64,000 nt of DNA, taken from positions 1,488,001 to 1,552,000 of the forward strand of contig NZ_BNJG01000003.1 in the NCBI RefSeq assembly GCF_016587375.1, written 5' to 3'. How positions within the stretch are numbered: the stretch's first letter is position 1; the number at the start of each line of letters is the position of its first letter. Positions 17,290-25,167 of the stretch are shown here, in pieces. The position numbers and the translations under genes were made by a program. The notes beneath the pieces were generated by a model. It did no database searches and was not told the origin of the DNA. It saw nothing but the letters and a program-made list of their open reading frames with translations. This DNA is from Ktedonobacter robiniae. GTDB taxonomy: Bacteria; Chloroflexota; Ktedonobacteria; Ktedonobacterales; Ktedonobacteraceae.

Positions 17290-17308
17290 TTTTTCCCCTT
17301 TGGGATAA

Positions 17309-17348
17309 GGAAACGGTGGCGGCGGGCCATGCCCCCGCCACCGTTTCC
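17309..17348 (-). terminator. GC-rich hairpin after small membrane gene
   Basis: Arms 17309-17322 and 17335-17348 are perfect over 14 bp. It lies 18 bases after the stop of the gene at 17367 and 20 bases before the ChrB-like start, so it may also affect translation of the latter. Confidence 0.6.
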
Positions 17349-17366
17349 ACACTAAAACTTTAACCT

Positions 17367-17597
17367 TTAACGATGGCGGCTATACGCCTCGCGGCTCAGG
17401 GTAGCGATGAGCACGATCAGCGCGGCCAGGATGAGTATGAAGCCACTAAATGGTCGCAGCGCGGCTAACGCACTTACTGTGTAGATGAGCGCGAGGAGGA
17501 TGAAGGCGATCAAGATTCCCACAAGGATAATCATATCGCCAACGATAAAATTATATACTGCTTTGATAGCATTGAGAATAGGTCTGAGTACAACCAT
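17367..17597 (-). CDS. small two-helix membrane protein
   Basis: A 76-residue protein with two long hydrophobic helices, MIILVGILIAFILLALIYTV and GFILILAALIVLIATL, and a basic C-terminus (SREAYSRHR). I do not recognise a family. It starts 30 bases downstream of the COG4280-like gene on the same strand and is probably in its operon. A GGAGG-like ribosome site lies before the ATG (GGAGGCAAAGCAAC). Confidence 0.65.
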   Translation of the reverse strand: MVVLRPILNAIKAVYNFIVGDMIILVGILIAFILLALIYTVSALAALRPFSGFILILAALIVLIATLSREAYSRHR

Positions 17598-17627
17598 GTT
17601 GCTTTGCCTCCACGTAATGAGAGAAGA

Positions 17628-18407
17628 CTATGAGTGAGCAATGTTGGCGGGCGCGGCCAGTTGGCGCTGGCGTACACTCTTGAGCCAGAAGATGATTGCC
17701 AGCGAGGCGAGCAGGTAGAGCGCGGCCAGTATGATCAAGAAGGCGTCCGCGAACGGCCAGGCAAAGCCAAAGCCCTCGGCAGTCCAGAAGGTGCCGAAGG
17801 TCGTTAACATGATGCCAACCACAAATTTCAGCGTGTTCTCAGGTACCTTGGTCAACGGAGCCTTGATCAACACTCCAGCAAGGATGACCAGCAGACCCGC
17901 CGCGAGAGCTCCAATCGTGGCTGAGGCTATGCCTCCGATCCCTTGCTGAGTGACGGCGTTACTACCGAAGGTAATGACAATAAAGGCCACCTCAAGTCCC
18001 TCCAGGAAGACCGACTTGAAGGCCAGGGCGACGGCAGTAGGCTGCAAGCGCTGCGTAATGGCCTGCCCACTCGCCTTTAGCTCAGCCATGGTTTCCTCAA
18101 AGATAGCCTCCTCGTCATGAAGCGCCTTCAGCCCGCTATAGCGCAGCAAGGCTTTTTTGAGCCACTTCAAACCAAAGAGTATAAGAATACAGCCGACCGC
18201 CAGGCGTAGTGCGTCGAGTGGAACATACTGAACCAGGGTGACGCCAAAGATGGCCACGATAACGGCCAGGGCTGCCACCGCTGCCAGCGTGCCTACGATG
18301 GCACTGCGCCAGTTGATGGTGACACCGACGACAAGAACGATAGTGAAGGCCTCAACAAATTCAACCGCTGACGCCAGAAAGGCTGCGATAGTGATGGCCC
18401 ATTGCAT
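17628..18407 (-). CDS. COG4280-like membrane protein (possible metal transporter)
   Basis: A 259-residue membrane protein with about seven helices and two related halves. Each half opens with an acidic helix motif, SAVEFVEAFTIVLVVG (start) and KSVFLEGLEVAFIVITFG (residue about 130), reminiscent of the E-x-x-E helices of FTR1 iron permeases and of GDT1/UPF0016 cation exchangers. The family COG4280 is predicted but not proven to move metals. A charged cytosolic loop (KALHDEEAIFEETMAELK) links the halves. The ATG follows GGAGGATTTGACTC. It leads an operon with the two-helix protein; no metal riboswitch is seen upstream. Confidence 0.7.
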   Translation of the reverse strand: MQWAITIAAFLASAVEFVEAFTIVLVVGVTINWRSAIVGTLAAVAALAVIVAIFGVTLVQYVPLDALRLAVGCILILFGLKWLKKALLRYSGLKALHDEEAIFEETMAELKASGQAITQRLQPTAVALAFKSVFLEGLEVAFIVITFGSNAVTQQGIGGIASATIGALAAGLLVILAGVLIKAPLTKVPENTLKFVVGIMLTTFGTFWTAEGFGFAWPFADAFLIILAALYLLASLAIIFWLKSVRQRQLAAPANIAHS

Positions 18408-18556
18408 GAGTCAAATCCTCCTCGATAAGCTCCGAGTCTTTGCTTGCTCTGCGATAAAATCAACCAATTTTTCCGGGTAACAACGAGAAGCCAGGGGGCT
18501 TCTCTCTATCTATTATGTAACATGTTTTGATTTGTAGCAAGTGTTACACATGAAAG

Positions 18557-18614
18557 AGGAAGGAGTGTGGTGGAAAGACAGGCTTAGCCCTGTCTTTCCA
18601 CCACACTCCTTCCT
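18557..18614 (-). terminator. 26-bp perfect hairpin after DUF4097 gene
   Basis: Arms 18557-18582 and 18589-18614 are exact complements over 26 bp with a 6-base loop. It begins 25 bases after the DUF4097 stop. Confidence 0.7.
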
Positions 18615-18639
18615 ATAGGGTCCATACCAGCATGGACTG

Positions 18640-19773
18640 CTACCGGCGCTGAACTTTAATTGGGCCGACATTGGTACTCAGGTTGAGGCGCGCCAGGGGC
18701 GCATTCCCAACGATTTCGCTGCCGAAATCGTTATCTACCGTTCCCATATTGGTCTTTGCCTTCAGGGCGAAGGCGCTTGTCGAGGGAAGGGTGACATGAA
18801 CCGTGCCTGCGTTGGTGTGCAGGCGGTAGTCGTACGCTCCACCTAACTCGCCATCGAAGTGGATCGTCCCCGCGTTGGTATCGACATTTGTGTTTCCCGC
18901 GAGCTTGACCCCCTCAAGATGAATCGTGCCTGCGTTACTGTGCAGGTCACTGCCTGTCTCAAGTATAGATTGAGAAACGTGAATGGAGCCAGCACTGGTT
19001 TTGGCCCTGGCATAACCTTGAATACCCTGTATATGGATGGCTCCGGCCTGGCTATCGAGATGTACCTGGCAGTGTTCGGGGACAAAGATATTCAGGTCCA
19101 TGTGTCCCGATTTAATGCCCTGTGTGGCAATATTGCGGCTGACAATACTGATGTTGTCTCCCTCTTGCTGGCAATCGAGCACCAGATCTTCGTTTTTGCC
19201 AAGCACGCTGCTGATATGCTTGACGGCCTGAACCACGACTTTATCTCCCTCGCCGCGCTGAATACGAATTGGTCCCGCTGGATTATTAATATGGAGTGTG
19301 GCTTGTCCGGAGACGGCAAACTGTTGTGGATGCAATGGGGTAGCCCGGTCGAAGCCAAATTTGGCGATAGCAAAAGCAATAGCGATAATACCTATGAGGC
19401 CGAAGATTGAGCCAAAGGCACCCGAAAACAGGCCCTGTACGATGCTGGACAATATGACCAGGCCAATGATAAGCAAGACGATTTGCCCGGCTGAAAGGTT
19501 GCGCGCCCGGATGAAGGGAAATGCCTGCTGCCCCGCCTGCTGTCCCGTCTCCTGTGCGTATTCATTATAAGTGGAGGCTCCGTTATAGCCCTCCTGGTAG
19601 GCGCGCTCCTGACCCGATCCCTCCTCAGGATTGGCCTGCTCAGAGGCAGGCCTGTTATAGCGAGGGTAGGCCTCGTATGAAGCCTGAGGTTGCTCATAGG
19701 GATCATTATTGTAGATCTGTTGGCCGCCAGAGGATTGCTCCGGCGGCTGATACATAGATTCCTGGTTGCTCAT
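18640..19773 (-). CDS. DUF4097 beta-strand repeat membrane protein
   Basis: A 377-residue protein in three parts. Residues 1-90 are a Gln/Tyr/Pro-rich disordered tail; about 95-145 hold two membrane helices (IVLLIIGLVILSSIVQGLF and IFGLIGIIAIAFAIAKF); the rest is a DUF4097 beta-solenoid with recurrent N-A-G-T-I-H steps (SNAGTIHLEG, TNAGTIHFDG, TNAGTVHVTL). DUF4097 proteins are often linked to envelope stress, as in LiaG-like proteins. The start codon overlaps the stop of the upstream carbonic-anhydrase-like gene (TAATG), so the two are translationally coupled. Confidence 0.8.
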   Translation of the reverse strand: MSNQESMYQPPEQSSGGQQIYNNDPYEQPQASYEAYPRYNRPASEQANPEEGSGQERAYQEGYNGASTYNEYAQETGQQAGQQAFPFIRARNLSAGQIVLLIIGLVILSSIVQGLFSGAFGSIFGLIGIIAIAFAIAKFGFDRATPLHPQQFAVSGQATLHINNPAGPIRIQRGEGDKVVVQAVKHISSVLGKNEDLVLDCQQEGDNISIVSRNIATQGIKSGHMDLNIFVPEHCQVHLDSQAGAIHIQGIQGYARAKTSAGSIHVSQSILETGSDLHSNAGTIHLEGVKLAGNTNVDTNAGTIHFDGELGGAYDYRLHTNAGTVHVTLPSTSAFALKAKTNMGTVDNDFGSEIVGNAPLARLNLSTNVGPIKVQRR

Positions 19774-20144
19774 TAGGATACCTCGCGAATGTCAATGCCG
19801 GCCTCAGAGGCGACGATGCGAAAATGCCTGGCCTGTGGGTATTTCTGCACTTTCTCCTGAATGACGCTGTCCAGGCGCTGCTCAATTTCTTGATCGCTCA
19901 CACCTGGCTGTCCGCCGCAGTTGTTAATATGGGCCTGCCAGCCAAAGATGGTTGCCCCATGCTCCGCGGCATACTCCTCGCCCACGTTATTGGCCGCAGG
20001 CACGGCGGAGCCACCGGCATAGGACTCGTGCCAGTAGTCGTTGGAGCTAAGTCCGCTTGCGCGCTCAAAGGCAGCCCGCGTGGCGGCCACGAAGCGCTTA
20101 TCCATACAGGTACGTAAGAAACCAAAGGTTTTGCTATCGCTCAT
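19773..20144 (-). CDS. beta-carbonic-anhydrase-like protein, short
   Basis: A 123-residue protein with features of the beta-carbonic anhydrase fold: TCMDKRF fits the C-x-D-x-R zinc motif, and AHINNCGG resembles the second zinc site, though the spacing is H-x3-C rather than H-x2-C. It is much shorter than a normal beta-enzyme (about 200 residues), so activity is doubtful. Start ATG at 20144 (AAAAGG 10 bases upstream) preferred over GTG at 20150. It is coupled to the DUF4097 membrane protein by a one-base overlap, suggesting a joint role at the membrane. Confidence 0.6.
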   Translation of the reverse strand: MSDSKTFGFLRTCMDKRFVAATRAAFERASGLSSNDYWHESYAGGSAVPAANNVGEEYAAEHGATIFGWQAHINNCGGQPGVSDQEIEQRLDSVIQEKVQKYPQARHFRIVASEAGIDIREVS

Positions 20145-20259
20145 ACTCACTTTTCCTTTTCCATCTATATCGTATGCCTGGGGAATGTACCAGGTAGTAA
20201 CTGTTCAGTCTGGGTACACTAAGATATACGTACGTTTGAGGGATTAGTCACATCAACAT

Positions 20260-20299
20260 AGCAAGAGAGCCCCGACGAATCTGTCGGAGCTCTCTTGCT
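20260..20299 (-). terminator. 17-bp hairpin downstream of exporter
   Basis: Arms 20260-20276 and 20283-20299 match with one mismatch and a 6-base loop. It lies 70 bases after the stop of the MFS exporter on the minus strand. Confidence 0.55.
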
Positions 20300-20368
20300 G
20301 GTTGTCTCCACCCCCAATGGATGTCTCCTGGAGGATGGATTTTAGTGCACTTAGTGCATCTATCGGGT

Positions 20369-22105
20369 CTAATGCATCAGGACCGGATTTGCGATCTCTT
20401 CGCTGCCCGCAACGGCCTCTTGCGTGGCCTGTCCCTGGCTGCTACCGCGTAGCGGCACCTCTTTGAGGAAGAACAGTAGAATGAAGCCAACGATGGTAAG
20501 CCCGAGCGAGATCAGGAAGAGGTTATGGATACCCAGCGCTAAGCCATCTTTGACGGCGCCCAGGATCTCGCCGTACACGGTCTTGCCTGCAGGGCCAAAT
20601 TTGGCGAAGAACGCCTCTGTCTTCGTCTGAGCATCGGTCGAGAGCAGAATGTTAGGGTTATCAAAGCTAGAGAGAAGCTGATCACCCAGGCCGCCGGGAG
20701 CGCGGCCACCAATCATGTCGAAGAAGCTCTTCACATCGGTTGATAGCGCATTATGGAAGGCCGGCTTATAGGTGTTGAGCAAGACCGAGCCCAGGGCCGC
20801 GCTGGCAACCGAACCACCAATCTGGCGGAAGAAGGTCAACGACGAGGTGGCCTGGCCAATCTTTTTGGCTGAGACCGAGTTTTGCACGATCAGCGTATAT
20901 AGCGACATGCCGAAGCCAAGGCCGAGGCCAAGCACGATCATGGCGATGATCAAATCTGCCTGTGTGGAGTTGACACCCAGGCGTAGCAACAGGAGCATAC
21001 CGCCAACGGTGATGATCATGCCTACGAAGGCGATCCATTTGTAGCGGCCAAAGCGCGATACGAGCTGACCCGAAATGACGCTGGCAAGGATCAGTGAGAG
21101 CATCAGTGGCGCGAGCAGGAGACCGCTATTAGTGGCGCTGATGCCCAGCACGCCCTGCGCATAGAGCGGCAGGAAGAGGATGCAGCCAAACATCGCGATA
21201 TTGGTGATCATAGTGATCGCTACCGAGACCGAAAAGACGCTGCTCTTGAACATGCTTGGCTCGATGATAGGCTGCGCGTCGCGCTTCTCAAGCGTGTGTT
21301 CATAGACGAAGAAGAGCGTCATGAAGACGAGCGCCACAGCGAAGAGCCCCAGGATCTGCCAGGAGAGCCAGTCGTATTCCTGCCCGGCCCAGGTCAGACC
21401 CAGCATCAGGGGAATGGTGCCCGCCATCAGGAGCGCCGCACCAATATAATCGATGCGTGTATCCTTACTCTTGGATCTTAGAGTAGGCATCAGGAAGATC
21501 AGTACCAACAGGGCAATGATGCCGATAGGCAGATTGACATAAAAGACCCAGCGCCAGGTTGAGTTATCCGTAATCCAGCCGCCGACCGTTGGCCCGAGGA
21601 TGGAGGAGAGACCAAAGACGCCACCAGTCACGCCCTGCCACTTGCCGCGCTCGCGTGGTGAGAACAGATCACCCACGACGGCGATGGCGATAGGCATGAG
21701 GGCCGCCGCCCCCAGGCCCTGGAAGGCGCGGAAGGCGATCAACTGGTTCATTGACTGCGCGGCGCCACACATGACCGAGCCAGTCAGGAAGAGCACAATA
21801 CCAATTAAAAAGATAGGTTTACGACCGAACTGGTCCGAGAGCTTGCCATAAATTGGCACCATGACTGTGGAGGCTAGCAGGTAGGCAGTCGTTACCCAGG
21901 TGTAGCGATCAAAGCCCTGTAACTCTGAGATGATGCGCGGCATCGCCGTCGCGACAATCGTCTGGTCCAGAGAGGCCAGCAGCATTACAAGCAGCACGCC
22001 AGCCATAGTGAGGAGCGTTTCGCGGCGGGTGAAGCGAGGTTGCTCTACATCTTGTACAGGGGACGAGGCTGTGGACTGCATCTCGTCATGAGTTATTGTT
22101 TCCAT
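20369..22105 (-). CDS. MFS drug exporter, DHA2 (EmrB/QacA) family
   Basis: A 578-residue, 14-helix proton-driven exporter. Family marks are LDQTIVATAMPRI in TM1 (motif D1), GKLSDQFGRKP in loop 2-3 (motif A) and GVFGLSSILGPTVGGWI in TM5 (motif C, typical of antiporters). It exports drugs, dyes or lipophilic toxins from the membrane. The ATG at 22105 has GAGGG upstream; 22117 lacks one. The TetR repressor gene ends 25 bases upstream on the same strand and both are read from one operator-controlled promoter at 22949-22977, so export should be induced when the repressor binds its ligand. Confidence 0.92.
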   Translation of the reverse strand: METITHDEMQSTASSPVQDVEQPRFTRRETLLTMAGVLLVMLLASLDQTIVATAMPRIISELQGFDRYTWVTTAYLLASTVMVPIYGKLSDQFGRKPIFLIGIVLFLTGSVMCGAAQSMNQLIAFRAFQGLGAAALMPIAIAVVGDLFSPRERGKWQGVTGGVFGLSSILGPTVGGWITDNSTWRWVFYVNLPIGIIALLVLIFLMPTLRSKSKDTRIDYIGAALLMAGTIPLMLGLTWAGQEYDWLSWQILGLFAVALVFMTLFFVYEHTLEKRDAQPIIEPSMFKSSVFSVSVAITMITNIAMFGCILFLPLYAQGVLGISATNSGLLLAPLMLSLILASVISGQLVSRFGRYKWIAFVGMIITVGGMLLLLRLGVNSTQADLIIAMIVLGLGLGFGMSLYTLIVQNSVSAKKIGQATSSLTFFRQIGGSVASAALGSVLLNTYKPAFHNALSTDVKSFFDMIGGRAPGGLGDQLLSSFDNPNILLSTDAQTKTEAFFAKFGPAGKTVYGEILGAVKDGLALGIHNLFLISLGLTIVGFILLFFLKEVPLRGSSQGQATQEAVAGSEEIANPVLMH

Positions 22106-22130
22106 ACATACCCTCATATCTATTCTATAG

Positions 22131-22766
22131 TTATTCCGGCTGATTTTGTGTCATACCATAAAAGCAGAGTATTTTTAATTGTTGTAGTAGCTCGTCTGGC
22201 GTTAGATCATGTTCCAGCAAGACGTGATCATGGGCGCGCGGTGAGAAGAGACTAAGCATCATGAAGAGCATGACGCGTGTCGAGACATCCGTGCGAAACT
22301 CGCCCACGGCCTTCCCTTCATCCAGCAGTTTACTCACTTTCGAGATCAGGCACTCCCACATTTCGCGAATTGAGCCGTTCTTCTCGTTTACCAGGCGCTT
22401 CAGATCGACGCCGGTGTAGGTCGAGGAAAGCAGTTTGGCGCGCCGACCATAGAGACCCTCATGCAGATAGGACATGATGTTCTCTAGCCTGACGCGCGGT
22501 GTCAGCTCTGCCTCTAGGATGGCATCAAAGCCTTGTAGAAACTTCTGCATATCACGCGCGAAAATGGTAGCGACCAACTCTTCCTTACTCGGAAAGTGCG
22601 TATAGATCGTACCCTTGGCGATACCAACGCGTGTAGCGATCTCGTCCATAGAAGTCTCGTAGTAGCCCTTCTCCTCCAGGACCTCCTCCGCGGTCTGTAA
22701 TATCAGGTTCTCACGCTCCTGACGTTGTTTTTCTTTTAATGTGAGATGTGGTGTAGGTGTTTGCAT
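22131..22766 (-). CDS. TetR/AcrR family repressor of the exporter operon
   Basis: A 211-residue repressor with N-terminal helix-turn-helix: ILQTAEEVLEEKGYYETSM, DEIATRVGIAKGTIYTHFPSKEEL. The C-terminal domain is likely to bind the exporter's substrates. It is first in an operon with the DHA2 exporter. The promoter 176 bases upstream overlaps a dyad, ATGACTA-CA-TAGTCAT, of the form used by AcrR-type repressors, at the predicted transcription start. The long leader between promoter and gene holds the second copy of the dispersed element. Confidence 0.92.
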   Translation of the reverse strand: MQTPTPHLTLKEKQRQERENLILQTAEEVLEEKGYYETSMDEIATRVGIAKGTIYTHFPSKEELVATIFARDMQKFLQGFDAILEAELTPRVRLENIMSYLHEGLYGRRAKLLSSTYTGVDLKRLVNEKNGSIREMWECLISKVSKLLDEGKAVGEFRTDVSTRVMLFMMLSLFSPRAHDHVLLEHDLTPDELLQQLKILCFYGMTQNQPE

Positions 22767-22791
22767 AGGTCTATCCAGGTTTCACTGTGTC

Positions 22792-22864
22792 TTAGATCTT
22801 ATTCCGAAACCCAACGTCACTGGCGTGCCTAGCGCTTCGCGCTCAGGGTTTTCGGAGAAGTAGT
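22792..22864 (+). repeat. dispersed leader element, copy 2 (73 bp)
   Basis: Same ends and core as 7461-7568 but without the two CCCCATTCGGGG inserts. The ends CCGAAACC and GGTTTTCGG are inverted, and the centre holds GCGCTTCGCGC. It lies in the TetR leader, 25 bases from the start codon, in opposite orientation to the gene compared with copy 1. Confidence 0.75.
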
Positions 22865-22931
22865 TCTCGGCTATTCAGACGCGTGAGTAATAGTCTGACC
22901 ACAAAGATGGTTTTTGACCAGTTCATATTTT

Positions 22932-22947
22932 ATGACTACATAGTCAT
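22932..22947. promoter_or_regulatory. TetR operator
   Basis: ATGACTA-CA-TAGTCAT, perfect 7-bp arms, placed over the predicted transcription start of the TetR-exporter operon. Confidence 0.75.
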
Positions 22948-22948
22948 T

Positions 22949-22977
22949 ATTTTACGACAAGGTCACCAATCTGTCAA
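22949..22977 (-). promoter_or_regulatory. sigma70-like promoter of the TetR-exporter operon
   Basis: On the minus strand TTGACA (22972-22977), a 17-base spacer and TAAAAT (22949-22954). Confidence 0.7.
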
Positions 22978-22992
22978 GAGGAGATTTTTTGC

Positions 22993-23021
22993 TTGTCAGC
23001 ACAACCATTTGCCTGTATACT
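22993..23021 (+). promoter_or_regulatory. sigma70-like promoter of the Hsp90-like operon
   Basis: TTGTCA (22993-22998), a 17-base spacer and TATACT (23016-23021), giving a leader of about 45 bases. No heat-shock inverted repeat (CIRCE) is seen. Confidence 0.6.
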
Positions 23022-23073
23022 GAAAACTGCATTGGTATATTTAATGGTATTTGTTGGATTGTGAGCTGTAGTT

Positions 23074-25167
23074 ATGGCCGAAGATTTTGAGATCCATCCT
23101 GTAGAAATCCACTTGCCTGGCTTGCTGAAAGTTCTGGGTGAACACCTCTATTCCCATCCCCGCGTTGCTGTTCGCGAACTGATCCAGAATGCGCATGACT
23201 CCTGCACGCGTCGTCGCCAGGAGGATGAACAACTAGCCGATGAATATGCGCCAAAGATTACTGTACGTATCGATCACGCTTCGCACCAGCTCTTGATAGA
23301 GGATAATGGCTCGGGCCTGACGCATAGCGAGATCAACACTTTTCTGGCAACCGTAGGTCGAGGCTATACGCGTGAGTTGCGTGAGCGCCTGGGGAGTGCC
23401 CAGCGTGAGGAGGCCCTGGAGTTGATTGGTATGTTTGGCCTGGGTCTGCTCTCTGCCTTTATGATTTCTTCACGCATCGAGATTACGACGCGCAGCTATC
23501 AGTCGCCTGAGGAGGCCTGGCGCTGGATTTCGGATGGCGGGCAGAGCTATGCCCTGCGTGCCGCGATGCGCGATGCCATTGGTACCACCGTTCGGCTCGA
23601 CCTGCGCGAAGACGCCCTCTTCCTGCTGGACGCGAGCATCTTGCGCGAGGTGATAGGAGGCTATGCACAGTTCCTGCCTATCCCTATCACGCTTGGCGAC
23701 GATCCCGAACCCATCAACCTGCATCCCGCGCCCTGGGCCGAGGAGCTTGAGGAGGGGCCAGGCCGTACCGCGCTCTATAGCGCCTGGGTGGAGGAGCGGG
23801 CTGGCTCACGCCCCCTGACAGTACTTCCACTGACAACTATTACTACCTCCGATGGGCGAAGCATTCCGCTGCATGGCGTGCTCTATGTGCCGCCGCGCTC
23901 GGTTATCTCGCTCCAGGAATACGGAGATGTGACCATCTATGTGCGCCATATGCTCATTACCGAGCAGGAGCGTGATCTCTTGCCCGCCTGGGCGCGCTTT
24001 GTCAGCGGTGTGATCGATTGTCCTGTACTCAATCCAACCGCCAGCCGTGAGTCGCTGCGCCATGACGAGACCTATACCGCGCTCCGCGAGGCGCTGGAGA
24101 CGTTGCTGCTGGAGCATTTCTCCTACCTGGCTGAGAATGCGCCCTTCGATTGGTCAGCCATTGTGCAGGCCCATAATGACCTGATCAAGGGCTGGGCTGT
24201 GCGCTCGGTGGCGCTCTTTCACTATGTCTCGGAGTTGGTAACCTTTAAAACCAGCCGGGGTACGCTGACCATTCCCGAATATCTGCGCGAGAATCCAGGG
24301 CGTATCTTCTACTATGAGGACGATGATGGGGTCACGCAGGCCCTGGCCCTCTTTGAGGCCCGCCGCCTGGCCGTAGTGGACGCTCGCTGGTTCGCCGACG
24401 TGGCCTTCTTGAAGACCTATGGCCAGGTTTATGGCGTCCCAGTTGAGGAGCTGACGCCCGCCGCCAGTTATCTCTTTACCCCTGTAGAAGACTCTGAGCA
24501 GCAGTGGGAGGCCCTGGTAGCCGCCTGCCGCGCCGAGGATCTCCCGGTCAAACTTCTGGCTTATGAGCCTGAGCACTTGCCGATGATCCTGCTCTATCCG
24601 CCAGGTGCCGAGCGCCTGCGCCGCGCCCAGCAGAATATGGACCAGGGGCGCTTTGTTGGCCCCATTCGCTCGCTGGTGCGTGGCTATTTAAAGCGCCAGC
24701 AGGTCGATGATGCCGTACTCAAGGGTGTGCTCCATCTCAATGTACGCAACCCGCTCCTGCGGCGTGTGCGTGACCTGGGAGTGGAACATCCCCAGTTTCA
24801 ACCCCTGGTGCGCATCCTGGTTGCCAATGCGCGTATGTTTGCTGGCCAGGGCCTCTCCGCTCACGACGCCATCACCTGTTTTGAGCAGATCAACGGGGCG
24901 CTCTCACAGCTGACGGGTCTCGATCTCGCTGCCTCAAATGCTGGCGTGCCCTTGAGCTCCTCCTTGCTCACTGAGCTGGGCCTGCATCCCGAGGCCGCCG
25001 GGCGCCTCTGTGCCGCCTGCGAAACTATTGAAGATCTGCTTGCAGCCGATGTGCCTACCCTGGCGGAGAGCACGCGTATTTCCCCGCTGATGCTGGAGAC
25101 CATCCGCGAAGAGCTAAGCAAACAACCTGAAACCTACGACTCGGAGAAGGATAATTCAGATGGCTAA
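23074..25167 (+). CDS. Hsp90-like (HtpG-type) ATPase with extended C-terminus
   Basis: A 697-residue GHKL ATPase of the Hsp90 type. The N-terminal nucleotide site is intact: ELIQNAHDS (E35, N39, D42), IEDNGSGL (D77) and GMFGLGLLS (about 120). The middle domain keeps the arginine loop as ASRESLRHDE, so ATP hydrolysis is likely. The last third departs from HtpG and includes short helical segments up to KQPETYDSEKDN. The gene has its own promoter and overlaps the next gene by 8 bases, so the two proteins are made together. HtpG assists client folding in the cytosol; whether this is the main HtpG of the cell or a specialised paralogue cannot be told here. Confidence 0.85.
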   Translation: MAEDFEIHPVEIHLPGLLKVLGEHLYSHPRVAVRELIQNAHDSCTRRRQEDEQLADEYAPKITVRIDHASHQLLIEDNGSGLTHSEINTFLATVGRGYTRELRERLGSAQREEALELIGMFGLGLLSAFMISSRIEITTRSYQSPEEAWRWISDGGQSYALRAAMRDAIGTTVRLDLREDALFLLDASILREVIGGYAQFLPIPITLGDDPEPINLHPAPWAEELEEGPGRTALYSAWVEERAGSRPLTVLPLTTITTSDGRSIPLHGVLYVPPRSVISLQEYGDVTIYVRHMLITEQERDLLPAWARFVSGVIDCPVLNPTASRESLRHDETYTALREALETLLLEHFSYLAENAPFDWSAIVQAHNDLIKGWAVRSVALFHYVSELVTFKTSRGTLTIPEYLRENPGRIFYYEDDDGVTQALALFEARRLAVVDARWFADVAFLKTYGQVYGVPVEELTPAASYLFTPVEDSEQQWEALVAACRAEDLPVKLLAYEPEHLPMILLYPPGAERLRRAQQNMDQGRFVGPIRSLVRGYLKRQQVDDAVLKGVLHLNVRNPLLRRVRDLGVEHPQFQPLVRILVANARMFAGQGLSAHDAITCFEQINGALSQLTGLDLAASNAGVPLSSSLLTELGLHPEAAGRLCAACETIEDLLAADVPTLAESTRISPLMLETIREELSKQPETYDSEKDNSDG

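Noticed and set aside
18408..18556. Manganese (yybP-ykoY) riboswitch before the COG4280-like gene
   Set aside because: No matching conserved loops were found in this stretch.
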